DNA of 64,000 nt from Corynebacterium caspium DSM 44850 (lineage in GTDB: Bacteria > Actinomycetota > Actinomycetes > Mycobacteriales > Mycobacteriaceae). How positions within the stretch are numbered: the stretch's first letter is position 1; each line of letters opens with the position of its first letter. Position numbers and translations under genes: made by a program. Below the pieces are notes generated by a model. It was not told the DNA's origin. It ran no database searches and worked only from the letters and a program-made list of their open reading frames with translations. Shown one piece after another: positions 17,116-26,552 of this stretch. The stretch is taken from positions 1,426,001-1,490,000 of the forward strand of contig NZ_CP047118.1 in NCBI RefSeq assembly GCF_030440555.1, in the 5' to 3' direction.

Positions 17116-18852
17116 TTAATGGGCCACTACTGGAGATACCCGCTGTCCCTGCAGGCCCGGAACTTCGCGCCAGAAGGTGTTATCGGTTTCATCCCCAATA
17201 CTGATTTGACGAATAGCTAAGGCATCAGTGAGATAAATAGTGGTGGTAGTAGCTGCAACGGCGGTAACCGGGGCGGTGATATTACCAGCAGGCAGGGCCA
17301 CCATTCCGGCCCCATCTTGTTCCACTCGCCATACCGGAGTATCCATACTCGAGGTACCCACAATCAAAGATCCATCTGGATGCCAATCTAAAGATCTAGC
17401 TGTGCCATTTAGGGCAGGTGCGATTTCAGAAATATTGACAATGCGTCTTTCCCCAGTACTGGTCTGCTCCACTACTCCCACATACACGCGATCATCGATA
17501 ATCATGGCGACGCGCACCCCGGAGGGAGAAAGACGCAGCACCTTGATATCGCCGGCAATATCGTCTAGAGCTGCAGTTTTAACCCTCGCTCGGGCAAATT
17601 CGCCAGTAGTTGGGGATTTCACCACCCGCAATACTTCATGCCCATCTAGAACTATCCACAAGCCGGTGGAATCAAATTCGAAACTGGGCCGCGATAGCGT
17701 ATCGGCGTCAATAATTTTGCTTAACTCTTGGGATTCTGAGCCAATATAAAGCTCAGCTTTTTCATTATCCTCAGTGGGGCGCACCAAAGCAGCCATTCCG
17801 CCAGCATTAATTCCAGCTACTAAATCGGCGGATTCGAGATTATTTAAACGCCCAATTGCCCCCGAAACCACTTCCAGACCAGAGCTGCCGACGCGCATCA
17901 AATTGCCATTTCGGAGCACATAAAGAGACGAAACTGCGGCAGTACTTAGCGCGGGGTTGAAGCCGGCGAAATCATCGGTGGTTAAGGATTGGAAGCTCTC
18001 CCCTAAGGGTAAACCATCCAGAATTACTGAATAAGGACCAGAAATCCCCGCATCGGCTAGCGTCCAGACCAGTTGGGCCCCAAAAAGAATCCTTTGGGCT
18101 GGAGTGAGATCGCCCATGCCCGCAAATTCATAAACCCCGTTATTAAAGCCCACAAAACTTGCGGTGGACGGCACCATGCTCACTACCCCGCGTTCAAGAT
18201 TATGGGAAGGACCTTGTAAAAGCAGGTTTATCAGCACGGTATCCAGATTGGATTGGCCAGAATAAATCCAACGTCTATCCCCCACCAGAATGCGCCCAGA
18301 GGGTTCAAAAAAGCGCAATTGGTGTGGCTCATAATAGTTGCGCAACTCGGTGCGCTCTAGGACTACCCCGGCGGGAAGTTGCGAAATCCGCCATTGATTC
18401 CCCTGCAGGCGCATCTCAATGGTGCCCTCATATAGGCCATTGCCAGGGACATAAGCACCATCGCTATCTAACCGGCCAATAATCTGCCCGCTTACATCAA
18501 AAGTACGAGTCCCATCGCTTAAACCTGGCTGAGAGTTGATATCGATGCGTTCCACAATCAAGGTGGAATCACTATCGCCAGTCTTCCATTTTTCCGCAGC
18601 AGCATCGGTGAGAAAAGCGCGCGCAGCCTGATAATCCTGGGTGGGACGGGCAGAAGCAATATAGAAATCGCGCAAAAGTAGATCTGGAGCGCGACCATCT
18701 ACTGGCGCTAATGCTGGCTCAGTGGGAATATCTGCCACAAAAGAACGCAAAGCCTGCGGGTCTGAATCCAAAGGCAAAGTGCTACAAGAAGCCAAAACCA
18801 CCCCACTTAATAAGGCGCCGATGCCCACCTGTAAACGACTATATCTAAACAT
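17116..18852 (-). CDS. lpqB: Lipoprotein LpqB
   Basis: The 578-residue exported lipoprotein has a signal peptide and lipobox LASC (Cys23), then a GerMN-like domain and a beta-propeller C-terminal half. LpqB interacts with the sensor kinase MtrB and tunes MtrAB signalling and cell-wall homeostasis. The frame is open far upstream, but the ATG at 18852 gives MFRYSRLQVGIGALLSGVVL, a proper lipoprotein signal. The start overlaps the mtrB stop by eight bases, so translation is coupled. Its ribosome site is weak, which fits coupling. Confidence 0.93.
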   Translation of the reverse strand: MFRYSRLQVGIGALLSGVVLASCSTLPLDSDPQALRSFVADIPTEPALAPVDGRAPDLLLRDFYIASARPTQDYQAARAFLTDAAAEKWKTGDSDSTLIVERIDINSQPGLSDGTRTFDVSGQIIGRLDSDGAYVPGNGLYEGTIEMRLQGNQWRISQLPAGVVLERTELRNYYEPHQLRFFEPSGRILVGDRRWIYSGQSNLDTVLINLLLQGPSHNLERGVVSMVPSTASFVGFNNGVYEFAGMGDLTPAQRILFGAQLVWTLADAGISGPYSVILDGLPLGESFQSLTTDDFAGFNPALSTAAVSSLYVLRNGNLMRVGSSGLEVVSGAIGRLNNLESADLVAGINAGGMAALVRPTEDNEKAELYIGSESQELSKIIDADTLSRPSFEFDSTGLWIVLDGHEVLRVVKSPTTGEFARARVKTAALDDIAGDIKVLRLSPSGVRVAMIIDDRVYVGVVEQTSTGERRIVNISEIAPALNGTARSLDWHPDGSLIVGTSSMDTPVWRVEQDGAGMVALPAGNITAPVTAVAATTTTIYLTDALAIRQISIGDETDNTFWREVPGLQGQRVSPVVAH

Positions 18853-20605
18853 CAGGAGTACGCCTTTCTGGTGCAGCAGTAGCCTCTGGTGGTGCCAAAG
18901 GTGCTGGTGGGGCTGGTGGGGCTGTCTCAGCGAGATTCGCGGGATCCGCAGGGTCTGCGAAGGCCACTGCAGGAGCCGCCAGATCAGCCGCGCCCGCCGC
19001 GCCTGCCGCACTCGCCGTGCCCACTGTGCCCGCGCCACCTGCACTTTCTGGCACTTCCTTGGCTACCGGAGTCACTAAGTCCAAGGGAATAGCTCCTAGT
19101 GGTTTATTGGGTTCTATGGGCAGTGCCAACCGGAATTGGGATCCCACCCCCGCGGTGCCGACAGCTTCAATAACCCCGCCATGTAAGTGGGCATCTTCTT
19201 GGGCAATAGCTAAGCCCAAACCGGTGCCACCAGAGTGGCGAACGCGGGCGGAATCGGCCCGCCAGAAACGGTTAAAGATATGGCGTTCATCGCCTTTGCG
19301 CAGGCCAACCCCACTATCGGTGACAGTGACAGCAATGGTGGTGTCATTACGCGCCCAGTGCACATCTACTGGATTGCCCTCGGAATGATCAATGGCATTG
19401 GCTAAAAGATTGCGCAAAATACGCTCCACCCGGCGCGGTTCCACCGTGGCATCCAGAGCTACTTCAGGATTATGGAAGCGCACTTCTACCCCGAGTTCTT
19501 CGGCTAGTTTGCGTACTTGTCCCCATGCCGAATAGATGCAATCGCGCACATCGACGTGATTTACCGAAAGAGCTGCGGCTTGGGCATCGTGGCGAGAAAT
19601 TTCTAACAAATCTTCTAGCAGTTTTTCGAAGTGATCTAGCTGGCCTTGCAGCAATTCCAAGGATCGGCGGGTAGGTGCGGAAAGGTCTTCATCGTGTTCC
19701 AATACAAAATCTGCGGCCATCCGCATTGTGGTTAAAGGAGTGCGCAGTTCATGGGAAACATCCGAGGTGAACTGCTCTTGTAATTTGCCATATTCCTGTA
19801 ACTGTTCGATTTGTTTAGAAAGTGATTCCGCCATGGAATTAAAACTCATTGCCAGGCGGGCTACCTCATCTTCTCCTTCTACTGACATTCTTTCGCGTAA
19901 ATGCCCATTAGCCAGGCGTTCTGCAATACGAGAGGCTGCGCGCACCGGGGTAATTACCTGCTGGGAGAGCAAGAAAGCAATACCTACTAGCAAGACCACC
20001 ACCACAATTGCGGCCGCAGAAATAATACCGCGCATCAAGGCCACAGTAGATTCATCTGCTTCCATTGAAAGCACCAAATACACTTGTAGACCAGGGATAT
20101 CAGTATTGGCCGGAGTGCCAATTAATAAGGCGTTATAGGTGCTACCGTCAGTGCGACTAACAGCGGAAAACTGATATGAAATCTGATTTTCGTTAACAAA
20201 ATAACGCAAACGCTCTGGCACATGAAAATTTTCCGGAGCCGTAGTCACAGTGTCATCGCGATTACTCACCAAAAGCACCGGCTCATAAGAAGCTGCCGGA
20301 TTCATCTGCGCATTTTGATTAGTTAAGGCCGCGCGCACCGAATTCAAACGAGCCTGGGTAGAAGTACCACTAGCGGTGGCTGCTACTTGTTCCTCAACGG
20401 CGACGCGAGCGCGGTCAATTTCAGAATTAGCCACATCAATCTTGCTATCGACAATGCGTTGGGTGACCACCGAAACCATCAGGAGTCCCAGCACAATCAT
20501 CACCAAGGTGGTGGCCACAAAAATGGAGCCAATCACGCGCACCTGCATCGAGGTGCGCCAAGATTCAGAAAGCCTATCTACCCACCGGGTGAGCGTGGCG
20601 CGCAC
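18845..20605 (-). CDS. mtrB: Sensor histidine kinase MtrB
   Basis: The 586-residue kinase has a first transmembrane helix (about residues 27-48), an extracytoplasmic sensor of about 150 residues, a second helix (about 192-213), a HAMP domain, the H-box FTSDVSHELRTPL and ATPase motifs (NAIDHSEG; DSGVGL; GGTGLGLAI). With MtrA it controls cell-wall metabolism, division and osmotic response. The last 80 residues form a low-complexity Ala/Pro/Gly tail unlike the compact end of many homologues. The DNA of that tail is strongly GC-rich and repetitive. The start is a GTG with GGGGAG upstream. Confidence 0.95.
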   Translation of the reverse strand: MRATLTRWVDRLSESWRTSMQVRVIGSIFVATTLVMIVLGLLMVSVVTQRIVDSKIDVANSEIDRARVAVEEQVAATASGTSTQARLNSVRAALTNQNAQMNPAASYEPVLLVSNRDDTVTTAPENFHVPERLRYFVNENQISYQFSAVSRTDGSTYNALLIGTPANTDIPGLQVYLVLSMEADESTVALMRGIISAAAIVVVVLLVGIAFLLSQQVITPVRAASRIAERLANGHLRERMSVEGEDEVARLAMSFNSMAESLSKQIEQLQEYGKLQEQFTSDVSHELRTPLTTMRMAADFVLEHDEDLSAPTRRSLELLQGQLDHFEKLLEDLLEISRHDAQAAALSVNHVDVRDCIYSAWGQVRKLAEELGVEVRFHNPEVALDATVEPRRVERILRNLLANAIDHSEGNPVDVHWARNDTTIAVTVTDSGVGLRKGDERHIFNRFWRADSARVRHSGGTGLGLAIAQEDAHLHGGVIEAVGTAGVGSQFRLALPIEPNKPLGAIPLDLVTPVAKEVPESAGGAGTVGTASAAGAAGAADLAAPAVAFADPADPANLAETAPPAPPAPLAPPEATAAPERRTPDV

Positions 20606-20611
20606 TCCGCT

Positions 20612-21295
20612 TTACTCCCCGTGGCCAGTCTTATAACCCACTCCGCGCACTGTAAGCACTACCTGGGGATATTCGGGATCTTTTTCAATCTTGGAACGCA
20701 AGCGCTGCACATGCACATTTACCAAACGAGTATCTGAAGCATGACGATAACCCCATACTTTTTCCAACAGAGCTTCTCTAGTAAATACTTGCCCGGGGCG
20801 CCGCGCCATCTCAACTAACAGATCAAATTCCAATGGGGTAAGCGAGATTTCTTCTTCACCGCGGCGCACAGTGTGTTGCGGGACATCAATAGTGATATCT
20901 CCCACTTCAATGATTTCAGTGGCCTCATTTTTCTCAGCTCGACGCAGGCGTGCGCGTACTCGGGCTACTAGTTCTTTGGGTTTAAAAGGCTTAGTAACAT
21001 AATCATCTGCCCCAGATTCCAAGCCAAGCACTATATCTACCGTGTCAGTTTTGGCGGTGAGCATAATGATGGGAACTGCTGATTCCAAGCGAATAGCGCG
21101 ACAAATATCCACCCCGTTCATGCCGGGCAACATCAGATCTAGCAAAATCAAATCTGGTTGTTCGCGTTGGAAAGCCGGCACTGCCTCGGTGCCATCAGTC
21201 ACCGGAATCGGGCTAAAGCCTTCTGCTTCCAAAACGAGTGCCAGCATCTCTGAGATTGCTGGATCATCATCGACAACCAAGATTTTAGGGCCCAC
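20612..21295 (-). CDS. mtrA: Response regulator MtrA
   Basis: The 227-residue OmpR/PhoB-type regulator has an acidic pocket (Asp10, Asp11), phospho-acceptor Asp53 in LLDLMLPGMNGVD, Lys102-region KPFKPKEL, and a C-terminal winged helix (TPLEFDLLVEMARRPGQVFT and VNVHVQRLRSKIE). The GTG start follows GGAAGG. It is transcribed with mtrB and lpqB, and tmk lies upstream on the same strand. MtrA binds promoters of peptidoglycan and osmoprotection genes in corynebacteria. Confidence 0.96.
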   Translation of the reverse strand: MGPKILVVDDDPAISEMLALVLEAEGFSPIPVTDGTEAVPAFQREQPDLILLDLMLPGMNGVDICRAIRLESAVPIIMLTAKTDTVDIVLGLESGADDYVTKPFKPKELVARVRARLRRAEKNEATEIIEVGDITIDVPQHTVRRGEEEISLTPLEFDLLVEMARRPGQVFTREALLEKVWGYRHASDTRLVNVHVQRLRSKIEKDPEYPQVVLTVRGVGYKTGHGE

Positions 21296-21351
21296 TACGC
21301 CTTCCCTTCTTTTGTGCTGCGCCTAGGGCACAAATAGTGCGCTAGTGCAGC

Positions 21352-22011
21352 TTAAGGTGATAAATTGCCGGCTTGGAGTTGCTCCCAGCTGGCAATAATC
21401 TGAGATGCATCTGAGGTTACCAGCCATTTACCAGCCCAGTTGGCCTGGGCTAAATTCTGGTAGGCACTAAAGGTACGATTCTGTAAGGAAAAATCTCGCT
21501 CATAGCTATCGCGGTATCGCGAATTATCTTGGCTTTCACGCTGGGCAGCACGAATGGCTGCGGTATTAGGTGGAGTAGCTAGAAATACCTGTAGCGCAGG
21601 GATAGGAAGCTGGAATTTGGTGAATTCCAAATCGTAAATCCACTGGGAGATTTCCCCGTGGGGAGCATTTTCCTGGCCCACACGTGCCATCGAATAGGCC
21701 GCATTCGAGGCCACATAACGATCCAATAACACTAATTTCTGGGGATCTGCGGCAGCGGCACATAATTGTGCCCGCACCGCTAACCTATCGAGGGCAAAAA
21801 TACTTGCCATGGCATAAGGGGAATTTAAAACCTCTGGATTATCCCCTTTGAGTGCAGCGGCGGCAGCAGCAGCTTGGATAGAAGTTTCGTAGCGCGGAAA
21901 GCTTAAGACCTCTAGAGAGATCTCGCTTACGCTGCTATCAAAATAACTTTTTAGGGCAGTTACCAGGGTGTTCTTGCCGGCGCCGTCGATACCCTCGATA
22001 GAAATAATCAT
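21352..22011 (-). CDS. tmk: Thymidylate kinase
   Basis: The 219-residue dTMP kinase converts dTMP to dTDP. The P-loop is EGIDGAGKNT (about residues 6-15), a variant close to the GVDGAGKRT of mycobacterial enzymes. The central DRY-like segment is DRYVASNAAYSMAR and the LID region holds RAAQRESQDNSRYR. Position directly upstream of mtrA-mtrB is conserved in Actinomycetota. The gene appears complete. The DUF4259-type gene lies seven bases upstream on the same strand. Confidence 0.93.
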   Translation of the reverse strand: MIISIEGIDGAGKNTLVTALKSYFDSSVSEISLEVLSFPRYETSIQAAAAAAALKGDNPEVLNSPYAMASIFALDRLAVRAQLCAAAADPQKLVLLDRYVASNAAYSMARVGQENAPHGEISQWIYDLEFTKFQLPIPALQVFLATPPNTAAIRAAQRESQDNSRYRDSYERDFSLQNRTFSAYQNLAQANWAGKWLVTSDASQIIASWEQLQAGNLSP

Positions 22012-22018
22012 AAAGGGC

Positions 22019-22372
22019 CTAGGCGAGGGCTTCGAGGAAAGTGTCTACATCTTCTTCTGCATCCACACTTTCCAGGATTTCGCTGGCCATCGCACTTAAA
22101 TCTGCAAAGGTTTCCCCAATGAGATCCCGAATATAGGGGTAGCGTTCGATGATTTCCCCTGAATAGTACGGCGCACCAGCCCAAATAGCTGCAATAGTGG
22201 CAGCCGCCAAACCATTAGCTAGCTCTTCTTCTGAGGGGTTGTCTTGGGAAACAACCACCCGACAAGCATCAGTTACAGCCTCCACAATATCTTCTTCATC
22301 CATGGTGTTGAGGTCTTCGAGAAAGTCCTCATTCAAAGCATCGGAAAAAACTTTGCCATCCCAAGCGGTCAT
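22019..22372 (-). CDS. DUF4259-type small acidic protein
   Basis: The 117-residue, very acidic helical protein begins MTAWDGKVFSDALNEDFLED, the usual opening of DUF4259 proteins (a W-x2-x-F-x-(N/D)D pattern). No catalytic residues or membrane segments are visible and no function is known. It lies seven bases upstream of tmk on the same strand and could be cotranscribed. A possible ribosome site (AAGGAG) precedes the ATG. Confidence 0.65.
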   Translation of the reverse strand: MTAWDGKVFSDALNEDFLEDLNTMDEEDIVEAVTDACRVVVSQDNPSEEELANGLAAATIAAIWAGAPYYSGEIIERYPYIRDLIGETFADLSAMASEILESVDAEEDVDTFLEALA

Positions 22373-22502
22373 TGGTTTGACTCCTTATAAGTATTTAGGC
22401 CAGGTTCGGGGCGCGTTTCTGCACCCTGGGCGATTTACCCTGTTATACATCGTTAGCGGAATAAAGTGAAGACGCCGCGGGTGCAACGCCTCCCCGCACT
22501 CT

Positions 22503-23753
22503 TTAAACAGCGGCCCAAAACACTTCCGCGTTACTTCCCGCCCCGCTTGCCGATGCCGCGTCTACCTCATTTTCTACCGCTTGGACCAGTACTTCACCTT
22601 CTGAAGCTGGCAGCCAGGCGGCCTCCCCCGCCCGCAGATAAATAGCCGCTGTGTCGGTAGCTGCAGCTGCTGTGGCAGTGCTGCGAATAACAATACGTCC
22701 CCTGGTGCACAGCAAAATTGCTGGGCCATCAGAGTAAAGGGTGCTATCAGTATCGGTGCTATTAACTGTAAGCCGGGTGATTTTAAAATCTGCTACCGGC
22801 ACTGGGTAGTGGCCAGCTTTAGGATGCACGCGCGGATCCACGGTGGGCTCAAAATTAATGACGCGCAGCAATTCGCCTACATCCACAAATTTTGAAGTTA
22901 AGCCACCGCGCAGCACATTATCGGAATTAGCCATAATTTCTACGCCCAACCCACGAATATAGGCGTGCAAAGTACCCGCATCCATATAGATGGCTTCCCC
23001 TGGTTGCAAGGTGAGGTGATTAAGCAATAAGGCCCCTAAAACTCCAATATCACCGGGATAGCGCTCTTGAAGCTCTAAAACATTAGTCAAAACCTCATTA
23101 ATCCATTCCGGGCCGGCTAAGGGCTTTTTAGCGCATTCAATAAGGTCATTAATTAAGGCTTCACGAATGGCTTTAGGAATGGTTATTAACGTGGTAAATA
23201 AAGCGCGCAGATTGGTAGCTTCATCCGCTCCGGTGAGATCCACAATATTTAGATAACGCGCTAAAGGCTGACAATCTAAAGCTTTGAAAAGCTCTAAAGT
23301 TTGGGCCAAGGGGCGAAAACCGGCCATCGCATGAAATTCATTTAGGGCCACAATTAATTCTGGCTTGTGGTTTGGATCTTTATAGTTGCGATTACTGGCA
23401 TTAAGGCTAATTCCGGCAGCATTTTCGCGCGCATAACCTTCTTCTGCTTGTACCTTAGAAGGATGCGCTTGGAGGGAAAGTGGCTGGTCTGCGGCTAATA
23501 ATTTGATCAAAAATGGCAGATTAGGACCAAAGTCATCCACCACGCGCTTGCCTAATAAAGCGGTGGGATTAGCGGCAATGGCAGCATCAAGAAGCGTGCC
23601 AGAGCTAGCTAAAGTCGAAGGTGAAGCCGGGTGGGCGCCAAACCACAATTCAGCTTCTGGGCGTGCCGAGGGCACTGGTTTTCCGCACAGGGAAGGAATT
23701 AGGGTGCGCGAACCCCAAGGATAAGCGCGAATTGTGCCCTCTAGGTGCTCCAT
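22503..23753 (-). CDS. manA: Mannose-6-phosphate isomerase, class I
   Basis: The 416-residue enzyme interconverts fructose-6-phosphate and mannose-6-phosphate, opening the route to GDP-mannose for lipoglycans. Zinc-binding and active-site signatures are present: QAHPSK (Gln and His ligands), NHKPELIVAL (Glu ligand) and the type I signature GEAIYMDAGTLHAYIRGLG with GLTSKFVDV. The C-terminal part is Ala-rich. It lies downstream of the phosphomannomutase gene on the same strand, but a terminator lies between them, so it probably has its own promoter. Confidence 0.94.
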   Translation of the reverse strand: MEHLEGTIRAYPWGSRTLIPSLCGKPVPSARPEAELWFGAHPASPSTLASSGTLLDAAIAANPTALLGKRVVDDFGPNLPFLIKLLAADQPLSLQAHPSKVQAEEGYARENAAGISLNASNRNYKDPNHKPELIVALNEFHAMAGFRPLAQTLELFKALDCQPLARYLNIVDLTGADEATNLRALFTTLITIPKAIREALINDLIECAKKPLAGPEWINEVLTNVLELQERYPGDIGVLGALLLNHLTLQPGEAIYMDAGTLHAYIRGLGVEIMANSDNVLRGGLTSKFVDVGELLRVINFEPTVDPRVHPKAGHYPVPVADFKITRLTVNSTDTDSTLYSDGPAILLCTRGRIVIRSTATAAAATDTAAIYLRAGEAAWLPASEGEVLVQAVENEVDAASASGAGSNAEVFWAAV

Positions 23754-23781
23754 GACTGGTTAATCTCCTACTAAATAGAAA

Positions 23782-23837
23782 AAGGGTTACCGCAAAGAGG
23801 GAACGCTAAAAGCATTCCCGCTTTAACAGCAACCCTT
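23782..23837 (-). terminator. Phosphomannomutase terminator
   Basis: AAGGGTT (23782-23788) pairs with AACCCTT (23831-23837), enclosing a second stem GGGAACGC/GCATTCCC. On the minus strand the outer stem is followed by TTTTTCTATT. Confidence 0.88.
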
Positions 23838-23866
23838 AAAGCTAGCAGCTGTGGCTCAGAAATATT

Positions 23867-25249
23867 TTAATTGGAGCTGGCAATAACCTTATGAATTTGC
23901 TGCACAATGGCCGCGACTTTCTCAGCCGTTTCTGCTTCTGCATTCAAACGCAGCAAGGGTTCAGTATTTGAAGCTCGTAGATTAAACCAGGCAGCTGAGC
24001 CTTTGAGCTGCACAGTTACCCCATCTAGCTCATCGGTTTCTGCGATTTGCTCCCCAAAGCTTTCCAGCACAGCAGCTATTGCGCCTTGTTGATCCTGCAC
24101 TGTGAAATTAATTTCTCCCGAAGGCACATAGCGCAAATATTTAGCCATTAGCTCTGAGAGCTTTAAGTCTTGTCGACCTAGCTCTGCAAGTACGTGCATA
24201 GCGGCCAAAATTCCGGAATCAGCATTCCAGAATTCTTGGAAATAATAGTGCGCCGAATGTTCGCCACCAAAGACAGCTTGCTCTTTAGCCATAGAATCTT
24301 TAATAAAAGAGTGGCCAACCCGGGTGCGCACTGGACGCCCCCCGTTTTCCAAAATTACCTCTGGCACAGACTTAGAGGTTATGAGATTGTGGATGATGGT
24401 AGCGCCGGGATATTTTTGCAAATAACGTTGGGCCACAAGGGCACAAATTGCCGAAGGGGTCACCGGGGTGCCGTCTTCCGCAATCACAAAACAGCGGTCG
24501 GCATCACCGTCGAAAGCTAAGCCAATATCGGCCTTTTCTGCGACTACAAATTTTTGCAGATCTACCAAATTCTTAGGATCTAGCGGATTGGCCTCATGGT
24601 TGGGGAAAGACCCATCAAGCTCGAAATATAGGGGGCGAATATCCACCGGGAGTCCCGCAAATACTGCCGGAACCGTATGGCCACCCATGCCATTAGCCGC
24701 ATCAACTGCCACAACTAGAGGACGAATCTGGCTGAGATCAACTAGTCCGCGCAAATGTGTCGCATAGTCTGCTAAAACTTCTTGAGAGCTGAGCTCTCCT
24801 GGGGTGCCATCATAAGCTGGAATCCCCTTTACCAGCAGTTCTGTAATCGCAGAAAGGCCGGTATCCCAGCCGACAGGACGCGCGCCAGAGCGACACATTT
24901 TAATGCCGTTATATTGGGCTGGATTATGGCTGGCGGTAAACATTGCCCCGGCACAATTACGCGAACCAGAGGCAAAATAGAGCTCATCGGTAGAAGTTAA
25001 GCCCGAATTAATAGCCGCTAAGCCCTGAGATTGCAGCCCTTTAGCAAAAGCTGCGGCTAATTCTGGTGAAGAAGGACGCATATCGTAGCCCAAAACAACT
25101 TGGGTTTCGCCTTCTTGGCGCAAAAGATAACCAAAAGCAGCGCCCATATCTTGCACTGCGGCGGCATCGATATCAGTACCTACGACTCCCCGCACGTCAT
25201 AGGCCTTAATTACCTGAGCAAGCTGCTCATGGGTGTACGTCCTTGCCAT
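23867..25249 (-). CDS. manB: Phosphomannomutase/phosphoglucomutase
   Basis: The 460-residue alpha-D-phosphohexomutase has the phosphoserine loop TASHNPAQYNGIK (about residue 105), the metal-binding loop AFDGDADRCF, a sugar loop GGEHSAHYYF, and the C-terminal phosphate loop RASNTEPLLRL. It would turn mannose-6-phosphate into mannose-1-phosphate for GDP-mannose synthesis. It lies between a DUF3499 gene and manA, matching the mycobacterial Rv3257c region. Gene complete. The symbol manB follows mutase usage, although in some actinobacteria that name is used for the guanylyltransferase. Confidence 0.94.
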   Translation of the reverse strand: MARTYTHEQLAQVIKAYDVRGVVGTDIDAAAVQDMGAAFGYLLRQEGETQVVLGYDMRPSSPELAAAFAKGLQSQGLAAINSGLTSTDELYFASGSRNCAGAMFTASHNPAQYNGIKMCRSGARPVGWDTGLSAITELLVKGIPAYDGTPGELSSQEVLADYATHLRGLVDLSQIRPLVVAVDAANGMGGHTVPAVFAGLPVDIRPLYFELDGSFPNHEANPLDPKNLVDLQKFVVAEKADIGLAFDGDADRCFVIAEDGTPVTPSAICALVAQRYLQKYPGATIIHNLITSKSVPEVILENGGRPVRTRVGHSFIKDSMAKEQAVFGGEHSAHYYFQEFWNADSGILAAMHVLAELGRQDLKLSELMAKYLRYVPSGEINFTVQDQQGAIAAVLESFGEQIAETDELDGVTVQLKGSAAWFNLRASNTEPLLRLNAEAETAEKVAAIVQQIHKVIASSN

Positions 25250-25258
25250 AAATTTTCC

Positions 25259-25705
25259 TTAATCCATATCTGGAACAACACTCAAATGGGCCCGGCGGGC
25301 TTCTTTATCTGCGGCCACGCGCTTGGCGCGATAAACCGGATGCCGCGAGCTATCCGGGCGTAACGGGGAATCATCGGAATCAGCGGGATCTGCTGGTTCC
25401 ACCAAACCGCTGGGAGGGCGGCCGGCTTCACGCACAGCTTCTGCTAACGCCACGATCTCTTCATCATCATCAATATCAATATTATTGACGCGCAACATTT
25501 CCCACCCCAAAGGGGCAGTTATGCGCTCAGCGTGGTGCGAGCATAAATCCCAACTATGGGGCTCAGAATTAGGTGCTAGTGGCCCCACGACCGCTGTGGA
25601 CTCGGCGTACGCATAGGTCAGGGTTGCTACAGCAGGCCTGCCACAGCCGGGGCGAGAGCATCGACGAAATTGAGTCACAACCTCCACCCTAGACTTCGCC
25701 GGCAA
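25259..25705 (-). CDS. DUF3499 family protein
   Basis: This 148-residue protein has a CSRPGCGRPAVATLTY segment near the N-terminus and CSHHAER near residue 55, a Cys/His pattern consistent with a small zinc site. The C-terminal half is acidic and disordered with a basic end. The family is conserved next to whiB2 and phosphomannomutase genes in Actinomycetota, and its function is unknown. The true start may be an internal GTG just before TQFRRCSRPGCG, because GGAGG lies close to it. The boundary given is the longest frame. Confidence 0.8.
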   Translation of the reverse strand: MPAKSRVEVVTQFRRCSRPGCGRPAVATLTYAYAESTAVVGPLAPNSEPHSWDLCSHHAERITAPLGWEMLRVNNIDIDDDEEIVALAEAVREAGRPPSGLVEPADPADSDDSPLRPDSSRHPVYRAKRVAADKEARRAHLSVVPDMD

Positions 25706-25760
25706 ATTTATCCATCACCGACGGCGAGGCAATACCCTCCAATTCACCCCATGCTTTAGG

Positions 25761-26228
25761 ATGCCGGGCATGCATACCAGGCCGTTTCGCGATCGCCATG
25801 ACCGGGGACTCAGGGGTCCGCTGCTTGCGCAACAAGTACCGCGTTTTCGCAGCCGCGGCCAAAATTTCGACCAAGCTGTGCTCAGTGCCTACATCCCTTT
25901 AGTGCAGCGCTATCCCGAACAATTAGCGGCCTTAGATGTGGCCGTAGACACTATTCCCCGCATGCGCCTAAGTGCGGATATTGCGATCTTCCCCGATGAA
26001 ATTATTTCCGATGGGCCAGTCCCCTTGGGCCGCGTGCTGGCTGCGGGAGTGGATGCACACGGCCAGCCCACCCGCGCCCGCATAGTAATATTCCGCATGC
26101 CCATCGAACAGCGTGTTAATGATGCTGCAGAGCGTGCGGAACTTTTAAAAACAGTGGTGACTTCCCTAGTGGCAAATTACCTAAATATTGATCCCCATAT
26201 TTTAGACCCCAGCTTTGACTGGGAATAA
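25761..26228 (+). CDS. Zincin-like metallopeptidase family protein lacking HExxH
   Basis: The 155-residue protein has an Arg-rich N-terminus (RDRHDRGLRGPLL) followed by a small alpha/beta domain (FDQAVLSAYIPLVQRY; LGRVLAAGVDAHGQPTRARI; ELLKTVVTSLVANYLNID). It resembles the minizincin-like family next to whiB2 in actinobacteria. At the place where zincin relatives carry HExxH, the sequence reads TSLVAN, so zinc hydrolysis is unlikely and the protein is probably a structural or regulatory homologue. It is divergent from the DUF3499 gene. The start is tentative, since the first 10 residues are poorly conserved. Confidence 0.65.
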   Translation: MPGMHTRPFRDRHDRGLRGPLLAQQVPRFRSRGQNFDQAVLSAYIPLVQRYPEQLAALDVAVDTIPRMRLSADIAIFPDEIISDGPVPLGRVLAAGVDAHGQPTRARIVIFRMPIEQRVNDAAERAELLKTVVTSLVANYLNIDPHILDPSFDWE

Positions 26229-26252
26229 TAGCTAAAAGTGCTGGTATGGGCT

Positions 26253-26552
26253 TTAAGCCATATCGCGACGCAAACGCCGGCGGTCCCGCGAGGAGAGCCC
26301 GCCCCAGATCCCAAAACGTTCATCATGTTCGAGGGCATATTCCAAGCATTCATCGCGAACACTACATGCCTGACAAATACGCTTAGCCTCCCGGGTGGAG
26401 CCACCTTTTTCTGGGAAAAAGGCCTCCGGGTCCGTTTGGGCACACAGGGCTTGATCCTGCCACTCTTGCTCGACCGCATTAAAGAGATCTTCGAGCGAGA
26501 GGCGTGCGGCAGTTTCGCCACGAAGGGAGGCGTTATTGGCCATATCTTCCAC
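26253..26552 (-). CDS. whcD: WhiB2-type regulator (WhcD)
   Basis: The protein of about 99 residues carries the WhiB cluster ligands ALCAQTDPEAFFPEKGG, then CQACSVRDEC, and the GIWGG turn followed by a basic tail (SSRDRRRLRRDMA). The order of residues matches WhiB2 (WhmD), needed for septation, and WhcD in Corynebacterium. It would bind a [4Fe-4S] cluster and the primary sigma factor. The GTG at 26552 is preferred because AAGGGA lies six bases upstream. An ATG three codons later is an alternative. A longer frame upstream is open but unlike the family. Confidence 0.9.
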   Translation of the reverse strand: MEDMANNASLRGETAARLSLEDLFNAVEQEWQDQALCAQTDPEAFFPEKGGSTREAKRICQACSVRDECLEYALEHDERFGIWGGLSSRDRRRLRRDMA

